A stretch of DNA of 64,000 bases from the NCBI GenBank assembly GCA_019058445.1, contig JAHPZA010000010.1, forward strand, positions 372,001-436,000. The letters run 5' to 3'. The stretch is from Promethearchaeota archaeon (lineage in GTDB: Archaea; Asgardarchaeota; Lokiarchaeia; Sigyniarchaeales; SOKP01). The notes beneath the pieces were generated by a model. It had not been told where the DNA came from, ran no database searches, and saw only the letters and a program-made list of their open reading frames with translations. This document shows, one piece after another, positions 27,090-35,092 of this stretch (its first letter is position 1; every line of letters begins with the position of its first letter). The translations under genes and the position numbers were made by a program.

Positions 27090-27205
27090 ATAATATTTTT
27101 AGGTTTATTGTTATTAAATCTAATGTCCAAGAAAATAAGATTAATATAAAATTTAAAAAGTATTGTATATAAATTCCTAAAGGAATAAATCAAAGAAGTC
27201 TTGAG

Positions 27206-27385
27206 GTGAAATTTAAGGTTTTATCAAATGAAGAAATTAGGAAGAAGAGAGAAAAATTAAATAGAAAATTAATGCTTATTCAAAAGCTAATTCAAGAGGG
27301 CAAATTTTCTCAAGCTAAAAAGGAAGCAGAAGAGATTATGCAAACGAAAAAATTATTTAAAATTAATAAACGCAGTGAGCAATAA
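27206..27385 (+). CDS. Small helical protein, 59 residues
   Basis: A GTG-started ORF encoding a highly charged, probably helical peptide (KFKVLSNEEIRKKREKLN at its start, then IQEGKFSQAKKEAEEIM). The second half resembles a single TPR-like helix hairpin. Composition is clearly coding-like (Lys/Glu rich, no rare pattern). The GAGG before the GTG lies too close to be an ideal ribosome site, so the start may be downstream. It is convergent with and overlaps by 33 bp the TPR fragment on the other strand. Confidence 0.4.
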   Translation: MKFKVLSNEEIRKKREKLNRKLMLIQKLIQEGKFSQAKKEAEEIMQTKKLFKINKRSEQ

Positions 27386-27595
27386 CTTGAAACTTATGAT
27401 GGCCATATCTTTTAAATAGGAGGGCTTTAACTCAGGTAACTCGGTAACCTTATCAAAGCAGGTAAGTTTTTCCTCAGATTCACCACGCTCCTCATGAAAC
27501 ACCCCTAAATTAAACCATTCGGTCGGGGTTGAAATTGTGTGCCAATGCAAGTTATACCATGTGTAGTTCAAGTTTATTTGAGCACACACACTCAT
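27353..27595 (-). pseudogene. TPR-repeat gene fragment
   Basis: Eighty codons, of which the middle (EWFNLGVFHEERGESEEK, continuing LTCFDKVTELPELKPSY) is a recognisable 34-residue TPR unit with the preceding WYNL resembling part of another. Functional TPR proteins have several such units; here both sides dissolve into non-coding sequence. I read it as a decayed remnant rather than an intact gene. Confidence 0.35.
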
Positions 27596-28062
27596 ATATT
27601 TGAGCAGGTGTTAAAAAATTCATTCTAATATTTTAAAAAAATCCAAATATTTAGGTTTTATAGCTAGTCGATTTAGGTTTTTTTTAATATCCTTTTTTGA
27701 ATCATTAAATTATAGAACATAATTTAAAGGATAAATTTAAAAAATAAAGAGTTAAAATAGACAAATTTTAAAAGAATTATAAATAATTATGCTCAAAAAT
27801 CAGATTATTCTCTCAAAAGGGAGAATATTAATGCATCGGGTTATAATTTAAATTTATTTTAATTCAATGAACGTATTTTCGAATTTCACTTTTGTCATAG
27901 GAAAATGAAAACATTTTTATAGTCGGTTAACTAATAATTGATCAAGAAAAACGGAACCATGATATCAAAATATATTCTTATACCTAAAGCCGAAAAAAAA
28001 AATCGGTAATACCTCAACCCTTAACCCTGTTATATATACACTCGCATCGGGTGAGTAGACGA
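27596..28062. other. Gene-free AT-rich stretch
   Basis: About 470 bp without coding character. It contains an imperfect hairpin near 27804-27825 (ATTCTC/GAGAAT) and a run CCGAAAAAAAAAATCGG near 27991-28006. It lies between the decayed TPR fragment and the first 76-bp direct repeat, which fits a region of past insertion and decay. Confidence 0.35.
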
Positions 28063-28138
28063 ATAGATAAATATGTCTCCTCTTTTTTTATAAAATAAGA
28101 ATCATGGTTTTCCGATTTTCTCTCTTTTTACTTTTTAT
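28063..28138. repeat. 76-bp direct repeat, copy 1
   Basis: Matches 29871-29946 in the same orientation at 72 of 76 positions, without gaps. It begins ATAGATAAATATGT, contains a T7 run and the block TTTTCCGATTTTCTCTC, and ends just before the stop codon of the 542-residue gene. No tRNA or gene lies in it. Confidence 0.85.
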
Positions 28139-28151
28139 ACTGCTTTAATTT

Positions 28152-29780
28152 TTAACCATTAAGAGGATTTGGATTATTTATATTAAATTCTTGTAATTCA
28201 CGAAATGCCTTTTCTGTAGTTAAAGCTTCTGAAGTTAAATCAGATGCATATTTGATAAGCTTCTTATAATAACTATTAAAATTAAATAGAACTAAAAATT
28301 GGTTAAGTGTAATAAGTCTGCAATTTCTACCTTTTTGAATACTTCTAATTTCATTATTTATAAGATGGATTCTTTCCTTGGAATATTTACCATAAATAAC
28401 GATAAGCAATGGACGATCATCCCTCTGATAATTTTTATTAAGTTTTTGTAATATATGCTTGTTATTTTCAGCAACAGAAGTATAATCAATAGAAATTTCA
28501 TTCATACTTTCAAGATCTAATTGAATATCATCTAAAATCTCATAATTCATGATAATTTTTAACTTCTTATTTATTTTTATCCATGTATCAATTCTATGCA
28601 AAGAAACTGGATAATTAGAAAACTTTTCATTTTCAAATGTAACATAATTTTCTTTGAAGTGGATGAAGGAAATATCCTCTGCATAGATATGCATCAAACT
28701 TCCAATTCTTAAATGAAGGAGTTTTTCCCCCATGTAATTTTGCTTATATTCTAATATTAAATTATTGATAAAATCTTTTTCATTACTAGGAGGAGATTTA
28801 TACATCAATTTTTCAAGACGGTCTATAGTTTCAACACCAAAATTAAATTTTCCCTTTAAATAATCATAATGAGATGGAGTTATACTATTTAATTCATTTG
28901 AAAATTCAATCCTATTTGGATCATGATTAAAATGAACAATTCTAAAAAGAATTGATGCTTCTCTTAACGCGCTTAGATGAACATAAGATTCTTGCAAATA
29001 GTGCCATCGAATTAAAGCTATTGCTTCTGATTTAAATTTGATTAACTTTTCTTGTATCGGTATTTCTGTAGATTTTAATTTAATATTTAATAATTTATGT
29101 TCCATAAGAAGGTATGTTGGTAATTTAGGATGCCCTGAATCACGTTGCCCTGTCGTTATTATACTAACCTTTCCCTTTCTAGTAGAAATGTATTTAGATC
29201 TTAAAAATCCATAAAGCATAGTGGAAAATTCTCCTGAAGTAAACCCCACCTTTCCAAGAGGAATGTATCTAGAATACAAATCTTGAATGGATTCAATTAA
29301 ACGTGAAAATCCTACTTGTGAACTTTTCTTTATTTCTGAGGTTTTTACTTTATCAATTATATTCTTACATTCCAGAAAAAGAGACTTATTCTTTATCTTT
29401 TCTTTTAAATTAAAATAGATTCTCCTGTATGTACTTAATCTACCTTCCTTTCTAGAATGTGTCTTATACCATCCTTTACCCATTCCAAGAAAATCATTTA
29501 GAAATCTCTTATTAAAACTATTACCTCTCTTAATTTCTTCAAAATAATGACTTAGTAAATAACCAATTTCATTGAAAAATATTTCCTTAGTCATAGATGA
29601 TGTAATATCAGTATTATATGCTTGATATATATCTATGATTTCTCTTAGTTGTTGAAGGCTAATTCCATTTCCAAAGTATCCTTCAATTAGATGATATAAC
29701 TCACTTGTAGTTAGAGTTCCATAATATTTTTCAAAAAAATCTTGGAAAAATTCTTCGTTGGATTTATTAGTGGATTCCAT
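28152..29780 (-). CDS. Unknown 542-residue protein bounded by direct repeats
   Basis: Not recognised. A soluble, Lys/Ile-rich protein without signal peptide, Cys clusters or membrane helices. The N-terminal 120 residues are helical; a basic KGWYKTHSRKEGRLSTYRR segment (about 103-121) could bind nucleic acid. The last third has alternating strands and helices (ISIDYTSVAENN, LLIVIYGKYSKERI, CRLITLNQFLVLFNF), a pattern compatible with a nuclease- or Rossmann-like domain, but no catalytic signature is convincing. The gene lies alone between two 76-bp near-identical direct repeats 1808 bp apart, consistent with a mobile or recently inserted cassette. No transposase or integrase motif is visible. 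Confidence 0.75.
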   Translation of the reverse strand: MESTNKSNEEFFQDFFEKYYGTLTTSELYHLIEGYFGNGISLQQLREIIDIYQAYNTDITSSMTKEIFFNEIGYLLSHYFEEIKRGNSFNKRFLNDFLGMGKGWYKTHSRKEGRLSTYRRIYFNLKEKIKNKSLFLECKNIIDKVKTSEIKKSSQVGFSRLIESIQDLYSRYIPLGKVGFTSGEFSTMLYGFLRSKYISTRKGKVSIITTGQRDSGHPKLPTYLLMEHKLLNIKLKSTEIPIQEKLIKFKSEAIALIRWHYLQESYVHLSALREASILFRIVHFNHDPNRIEFSNELNSITPSHYDYLKGKFNFGVETIDRLEKLMYKSPPSNEKDFINNLILEYKQNYMGEKLLHLRIGSLMHIYAEDISFIHFKENYVTFENEKFSNYPVSLHRIDTWIKINKKLKIIMNYEILDDIQLDLESMNEISIDYTSVAENNKHILQKLNKNYQRDDRPLLIVIYGKYSKERIHLINNEIRSIQKGRNCRLITLNQFLVLFNFNSYYKKLIKYASDLTSEALTTEKAFRELQEFNINNPNPLNG

Positions 29781-29870
29781 GATAATATACTATATACTTG
29801 ATGTTTACTCTGTTTTAATTATTAAAACTATTTAGGCTATTTAAATTAAAACCCAGTAAAGAAAAATGAT

Positions 29871-29946
29871 ATAGATAAATATGTGTCCTCTTTTTTTATA
29901 AAATAAGAATCATGATTTTCCGATTTTCTCTCTTTTTCCCTTTTAT
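29871..29946. repeat. 76-bp direct repeat, copy 2
   Basis: Second copy of the repeat at 28063-28138, with four substitutions. It lies about 90 bp upstream of the start codon of the enclosed gene and about 100 bp upstream of the divergent peptidase gene, so it may contribute promoter sequence to either. Confidence 0.85.
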
Positions 29947-30048
29947 TTGACGTGATTAATATCAAATTATTGTGATAACTAAAGAGTTTTTTATATGGGA
30001 CTATTTAAAGTTATATAAATTAATTTTATTTTTGTATTACACGAAATC

Positions 30049-31164
30049 ATGAGTATTGAAAAACTTAATAAAATACGTTCTCATGAAGCGTTTTTTGAAA
30101 ATGATATTGAGGCACTTTTTCTAATAAAGCCTCAAAATATCACATATGTGTTGGGTTTTAAAATCGAAAGTGATACATTTATCCTACTTCCAAGAGATGA
30201 TATGAATGATGGCAAGGTTATGGTGTTTGTAAACGCCCTCGAGATTGATCAAGTGAAGAAATTTATTGAACAAGATAAGGAATTTTCAAAAGTCATTAAT
30301 TTAATCCTCATTCCGGGAGGAAAACCAAAATTTGTTCAAAAAACCATCAATAAATTTGGGTTCAACAAAATAGGGTTTGAAGAGGATTTCGTTTCGGTCA
30401 AAAAATTTAGGGAATGGAAAGATAAATTAAATATTCCTAATTTTGTAGGAGCTACGAATATCATTCTTGATGCACGATTAACAAAAACTCAGGATGAAAT
30501 AGAGAGAATGCAAAAAGCTGCGAATTTGGGTGATATTGGATTTAAAGCGATTTTTGAGTCGATAAAAGAGGGAATGACCGAGGAAGAATTAGCGGCGGAG
30601 GCGGAATATGAGATGAGAAAAGCGGGATCAGAGGGAACTTCATTTGATACTATAGTAGCATCTGGAGAAAACTCTGCATTTCCTCATGCTAAAACTTCCA
30701 ATAAAAAAGTGGAGGATGGAGATATAGTTATTGTGGATATCGGGGCTCGATATAGTGGATATTGCTCAGATATGACGAGAACTTTTATTTTTGGAAAAAT
30801 TGACAAGATGAAAAAAAATTTAGTAAATTTGGTTAATCAAGGTCAGAAATACGCATTAGAGAATATAAAAGCGGATTTAAGCTGTATGGAAATGGATAAA
30901 CTTGTCAGAGATTACTTTATTGAAAATAATAAAGAGTGGGGTAAAAGATTTATCCATAGCTTAGGTCACGGAGTAGGAATTGATATTCATGAAAATCCTT
31001 ATCTTTCTCCTGTCTCTGAAGAGACATTGAAAGAGTTTATGATAGTAACCGTGGAACCCGGTTTATATATTCCCGGTTTAGGAGGCGCTCGAACTGAAGA
31101 TCAAATAGTGATCAAAAAAAATGGATATTTTTCATTAACTCATTCACAAAAGTATTATTACTAA
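30049..31164 (+). CDS. M24-family Xaa-Pro aminopeptidase/dipeptidase
   Basis: Dimetal aminopeptidase of the pita-bread fold, cleaving X-Pro bonds in peptides. The N-terminal 130 residues are the creatinase-like domain. Catalytic metal ligands follow: Asp in VDIGARYSGYCSDMTRT (two Asp), His in SLGHGVGIDIHENP, Glu in TVEPGLYIPG and Glu in ARTEDQI. Length (371) matches archaeal PepQ-type enzymes. Cytosolic. It is transcribed alone, 95 bp ahead of a small gene of unknown function that may follow in the same transcript. Confidence 0.92.
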   Translation: MSIEKLNKIRSHEAFFENDIEALFLIKPQNITYVLGFKIESDTFILLPRDDMNDGKVMVFVNALEIDQVKKFIEQDKEFSKVINLILIPGGKPKFVQKTINKFGFNKIGFEEDFVSVKKFREWKDKLNIPNFVGATNIILDARLTKTQDEIERMQKAANLGDIGFKAIFESIKEGMTEEELAAEAEYEMRKAGSEGTSFDTIVASGENSAFPHAKTSNKKVEDGDIVIVDIGARYSGYCSDMTRTFIFGKIDKMKKNLVNLVNQGQKYALENIKADLSCMEMDKLVRDYFIENNKEWGKRFIHSLGHGVGIDIHENPYLSPVSEETLKEFMIVTVEPGLYIPGLGGARTEDQIVIKKNGYFSLTHSQKYYY

Positions 31165-31259
31165 GTCGCATGATCTATTTTTATCACTTTAAAAAACCTT
31201 TTTAAGGCTTAACTTTATTAATTAATAAAATAAAATTCTTCAATATTTGTGATTGAGAT

Positions 31260-31706
31260 ATGACTCTTGAAATTAAGTTAAGAAATGGCACTAAAGTAGA
31301 GTTTGATAAACAAGCCCCGAAAACTTTGTTTGAAGTTATGATTTCAGAGATTTTAATTCCTAAATACAAGGACACCGACGATTGGAACCTTGCAATTAAT
31401 GTTATTATCGAAGAGATAAATCATATCATCGGAGAGCATGAACTAGATCCAAGATTAAAAATAGCATTGTTAAGCGAAATTGAAAATCATTTGGATAAAG
31501 ATATCGAAGAATTAACTGGTGTTGCGAAAATTGAAATTCTCTTTTTAAATATGGAAGATTATGTTGAGGACATTGAAAAAATTATTACCGCAGGTTTGGA
31601 AAAGGCAGAACTCCGACATCAGATGGCGAGACTTATTCAACCATTAACACTCTTCGAGCTTGGAGAATTATTTATCTTTCTAGGGAAGAGAGCATTTTTA
31701 AAATAA
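31260..31706 (+). CDS. Hypothetical helical protein, 148 residues
   Basis: Not recognised. Acidic and almost entirely helical after a short beta-like start (LEIKLRNGTKVEF). A repeated length of charged helices (WNLAINVIIEEINHII and LKIALLSEIENHL) suggests a helical bundle or dimer. No Cys, signal peptide or membrane segment. It follows the M24 peptidase by 95 bp on the same strand. Confidence 0.65.
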   Translation: MTLEIKLRNGTKVEFDKQAPKTLFEVMISEILIPKYKDTDDWNLAINVIIEEINHIIGEHELDPRLKIALLSEIENHLDKDIEELTGVAKIEILFLNMEDYVEDIEKIITAGLEKAELRHQMARLIQPLTLFELGELFIFLGKRAFLK

Positions 31707-31763
31707 GCTTTTTCTAATAATTTTCAATTTACCTGGATGATTTATTATTGAACTTAACTGAAT

Positions 31764-31940
31764 TTAAATAATTTTTTCAATTTTTCGTATCCTGTTTAAT
31801 ATGTCTAAAGTAAGACGCTCTCCTCCTTGTTCTATTTCATATATTCCAGTATCAAATTCGGATTGACAATACGGATTATTCATTCTTTTGTAGTTTGAAA
31901 GTGAATTTCATTTCCATTAACAATAAAAGGATTTCCTACC
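31764..31940 (-). pseudogene. Possible decayed ORF remnant
   Basis: Two short protein-like stretches in adjacent frames: VGNPFIVNGNEIHFQTTKE ending at a TGA, then overlapping it MNNPYCQSEFDTGIYEIEQ running 39 codons to TAA. The overlap suggests one ancestral frame broken by an indel. The family is not recognised. It lies directly beyond the end of the sugar-island Gfo/Idh gene. Confidence 0.25.
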
Positions 31941-32000
31941 TTAAAACAAACAAAAGAGATGAAAAAAAAGCTTCAAGAAATTCATATGAAAAAAGCTTAA

Positions 32001-33032
32001 TTATAATTTTTCCACTTTTTCTTTTTTTCCTGATTCTGAAGACTTGTATAAAGCTTTAATTAAACACAAAACTTTAGAACTTTCTTCGACAGTATTAAAA
32101 AAAGGTATATCTTCTAGAACCCAATTAGCAAAAGCATTAACGCATTCGCTAATATCGGAATTATTTTGCACATAGTCTTTTGCACTAAAATCTTCAACAC
32201 CATACCATTTTATTGAAGAGTGTGGCCATGGTCCCTCATAATAGCAACTCCCTTTCTCTCCAAAGATATTTAATTCAACTCGATCACTTATTCTTCTTTT
32301 TAGAGGTTTAATAATCATGGAATCATTAATTTGGCCATAACTCCTATTATTAAATTCAACAATTCCAAATCCGATATCTTCGACTTCAATATCGGTGAAT
32401 TTTAGATTATCAATTCGACCCATAACAGAAATGGGTTTTCCTAAGGTCCATATCATTATGTCTATTATATGGGATCCATGAGTTAATAATGTACCACCAC
32501 CTGACGTTTTCAAATTTGATCTCCATGGTCCCTCATTAAGATATTTCTGATTACGACTGAAATAAATATTACAATTTGCATAATAAATTTTCCCTAAATG
32601 TCCCTGATTAACACCGTTGGCTAAATTATAGCAATTATAATCATATCTATATTGATAATTAAATCCAATCTTCAAATTTGAATATTTTTTATCTAATGAG
32701 TATATCTCACGAGCATTTTCGATTGAAGTTGTAACCGGTTTTTCACAAAAGACATGTTTTCCTTCCTCGAGAGCTTCTTTTATCATCGGTTTATGAAGGT
32801 GATGAGGAGTCGCAATATACACCGCATCAATATTTTCATTTTTATAGAAAGTCTTGGTATTCGTATAAGAATGTTCTTTTCCTGCGATATTATATGCTTT
32901 TTCAATAGTATGATCTACAGCTGCTACGATCTTTATAGTATTAATGTTTTCGGTCAGAGCTTTGAAATAATAGGTCATTAGACCACATCCAATAATGCCT
33001 AGATTTAATTGTTGAGTTTTAACTATGATAAA
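32001..33032 (-). CDS. Gfo/Idh/MocA-family dehydrogenase with unclear start
   Basis: NAD(P)-dependent sugar or polyol oxidoreductase. The EKP motif (FCEKPVTTS) and TPHHLHKP are present, as is the catalytic-domain stretch GGTLLTHGSHIIDIMIW with its conserved His residues. The only ATG (32978) would cut off the Rossmann loop: codons 32979-33032 in the same frame encode LGIIGCGL just before it, followed upstream by a TGA at 33033-33035. No ATG, GTG or TTG lies in that extension, so translation starts at an unusual codon or a one-base indel separates the coding frame from a GTG nearby. It follows the ThuA-like gene in a shared operon. Confidence 0.8.
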   Translation of the reverse strand, partial: FIIVKTQQLNLGIIGCGLMTYYFKALTENINTIKIVAAVDHTIEKAYNIAGKEHSYTNTKTFYKNENIDAVYIATPHHLHKPMIKEALEEGKHVFCEKPVTTSIENAREIYSLDKKYSNLKIGFNYQYRYDYNCYNLANGVNQGHLGKIYYANCNIYFSRNQKYLNEGPWRSNLKTSGGGTLLTHGSHIIDIMIWTLGKPISVMGRIDNLKFTDIEVEDIGFGIVEFNNRSYGQINDSMIIKPLKRRISDRVELNIFGEKGSCYYEGPWPHSSIKWYGVEDFSAKDYVQNNSDISECVNAFANWVLEDIPFFNTVEESSKVLCLIKALYKSSESGKKEKVEKL

Positions 33033-33045
33033 TCACCCGATACTA

Positions 33046-33675
33046 TTATGCATTTAATACCCATTCAACGGAATTTCTTATAATAGACTGAAAAATTTCT
33101 TCTTTTAAAGATAAATTTCTATGACCTAAAGCGCAAAAAAAGACTTTCCCTTTTCCATATGGTTTTACCCACATAATTGGTTCAGGATCTGGATCATCTG
33201 GATCATTATAGTCTGCTTCAGCAAGTACATGAAGATCTTTGGTCATTGAAAAATCATGGCGATAAGGTTCATCTTTAAATGTAAAGTTACTTAAACCTTT
33301 TGTAATTTGATGATTAGAATCTATAATTCTGATATCAAATTTATTTTGCTCTTTATGTCCAATAAATTTTCCTCCAAGCATTTCAAAATATTTAGGATGT
33401 GATTTAAAGGATGCAGAAGCTCCATGTAATCCGATAAAACCTTTTCCACTGGAGACAAATTCAAGAACGTTATTTTCTTGCTCATCAGTGAATTCACCTT
33501 CTTGAGAGAAAAATATCATTGTAGAGTATTCAAAAAAATCTCTATTAGAGAAAATATCAACACTCTCATAACTATCAACGTCATAATTGTCCAAGATACT
33601 TTGAAATGCTTTATGATTCTTTTCCATCCCAAAATATCTTCCCCCTTGAAATAACAGAATTTTTTTCCTAATCAT
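33046..33675 (-). CDS. ThuA-like protein (class I glutamine amidotransferase-like fold)
   Basis: Member of the ThuA family, found in sugar and trehalose utilisation gene clusters. The opening LLFQGGRYFGMEKNHKAF, the GKGFIGLHGASASFKSHPKYFEMLGG core and the late GKGKVFFCALGHRN are family signatures; the fold resembles glutamine amidotransferases but the nucleophile Cys is not conserved. Length (209) is normal. The ATG at 33675 is the only reasonable start. Divergent from the OYE-like gene with about 50 bp between starts and 67 bp upstream of the Gfo/Idh stop-side partner, so it leads that operon. Confidence 0.85.
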   Translation of the reverse strand: MIRKKILLFQGGRYFGMEKNHKAFQSILDNYDVDSYESVDIFSNRDFFEYSTMIFFSQEGEFTDEQENNVLEFVSSGKGFIGLHGASASFKSHPKYFEMLGGKFIGHKEQNKFDIRIIDSNHQITKGLSNFTFKDEPYRHDFSMTKDLHVLAEADYNDPDDPDPEPIMWVKPYGKGKVFFCALGHRNLSLKEEIFQSIIRNSVEWVLNA

Positions 33676-33725
33676 TGATTGAGAAAATGAAAATTGCTTT
33701 AATATTTATTTTATATTATTATATA

Positions 33726-35090
33726 ATGAATGCTAACCCATCCGACAAAAAATTTGAGCCTTTTACCTATAAGTCTTTAGAAGTTCTTAGAGAAAAATTT
33801 GAGGAGTTAGGTTTAGATATTCCAGTTAGTCAAGATATCGAAGTGCTCCAAAACAACATAGAAACTAAGAAGATTTTAATACCAAATCGATTATCAATAC
33901 AACCAATGGAAGGTTTTGATGCTCATGATGATGGGAGTCCCGGAGAACTAACATTAAGAAGATATACACGATATGCAGATGGAGGAGCTGGTTTAATATG
34001 GATCGAGGCAACTTCAATTGCGAAGGATTGCCGGTCAAATCCACATCAATTAATGCTCACTGAACAAAATCTTGAAAAATTTAGAGATTTTGTTTCAGTA
34101 ATTAGAGCACGATGCAATGAAACCCTAAAATCCTTAGGATTTAAGGACAAATGTGTTCTATTAATACAATTAAACCATTCAGGGAGATATTCAAAACTTG
34201 GTTTAGAAAAATTTCCAATTAGAACCTATCATAATGTCGATTTGGATACTGCGATAGGAGTGTCTAAAAAAAATGGAATGATAATTTCTGATGATGAATT
34301 ACAAGAACTTGAAAATATATGGGTTAGCAAAGCAATTTTAGCGAAAGAAGCTGGATTCGACGGAGTTGATATAAAAGCATGTCATGGATATATTATAAGC
34401 GAATTATTGGATGCGAGAAACCGGAAAAACTCAATATATGGAGGCCCCTCATTAGAAAATAGAGCACGATTTTTCCTAAATATAATTAAGAGGTTAAAAT
34501 CCAAACTAGATGATTTCATTTTAACAAGTCGCTTAGGGATATATAATGGAATTCCTTATCCAAATGGATTCGGCGTAAGAGAAGTTGAAAATCAAAATTT
34601 TCCTGCTGAAGCTGACCTTAAAGAGCCAATTCAGTTAATTAATCAATTACACAAACTAGGGATATCACTTATTAATATATCAGTCGGAAATCCTCATTAT
34701 ACCCCACATCTTACTAGACCTTTTGATACTCCCTTAAAAGGAGCTAAATTACCAGAGGAACATCCCTTGTTTAGTTTATATCGTATTCTTTATTTAACCT
34801 CTCTTATAAAACATCAAATTCCTAAAGGTATGATTATGATTGGTTCTGGATATTCCTATCTACGTCAATTTGCGGGATATATTGCAGCTGGTCTGGTAAA
34901 AAATAATATGGTTGATATATGTGGATTTGGCAGGATGGCTATTGCGAATCCCAACTTTCCACGACAAATTTTTCAAAATGGAGTGATTGATAAAAATCAA
35001 GTATGTATTGCTTGCTCTCAATGTTCTGGATTTATGAGACAAGGTATAAAAACGGGTTGTGCTATTCGGGACCCCCTATATAAGAATTAA
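33726..35090 (+). CDS. Old Yellow Enzyme-family NADH:flavin oxidoreductase
   Basis: FMN-binding TIM barrel. The strand NRLSIQPMEGFDAHDDGSPG, the ACHGYIISELLDARNRKNSI motif with the catalytic His region, SIYGGPSLENRARF and the phosphate-binding GFGRMAIANP are all family marks. A Cys cluster near the end (CIACSQCSGFM, then TGC) matches 2,4-dienoyl-CoA-reductase-type members that bind a 4Fe-4S cluster, but the usual additional C-terminal domain is missing. I place the start at ATG 33726 (MNANPSDKK) because the upstream 17 codons encode only a hydrophobic, AT-driven stretch overlapping the ThuA promoter. Likely acts on an unsaturated sugar-derived acid or ketone. Confidence 0.85.
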   Translation: MNANPSDKKFEPFTYKSLEVLREKFEELGLDIPVSQDIEVLQNNIETKKILIPNRLSIQPMEGFDAHDDGSPGELTLRRYTRYADGGAGLIWIEATSIAKDCRSNPHQLMLTEQNLEKFRDFVSVIRARCNETLKSLGFKDKCVLLIQLNHSGRYSKLGLEKFPIRTYHNVDLDTAIGVSKKNGMIISDDELQELENIWVSKAILAKEAGFDGVDIKACHGYIISELLDARNRKNSIYGGPSLENRARFFLNIIKRLKSKLDDFILTSRLGIYNGIPYPNGFGVREVENQNFPAEADLKEPIQLINQLHKLGISLINISVGNPHYTPHLTRPFDTPLKGAKLPEEHPLFSLYRILYLTSLIKHQIPKGMIMIGSGYSYLRQFAGYIAAGLVKNNMVDICGFGRMAIANPNFPRQIFQNGVIDKNQVCIACSQCSGFMRQGIKTGCAIRDPLYKN

Positions 35091-35092
35091 TT

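Noticed and set aside
28063..29946. Direct repeats as part of a CRISPR array
   Set aside because: Only two copies, 1.8 kb apart with a gene between, no short spacers and no cas genes.
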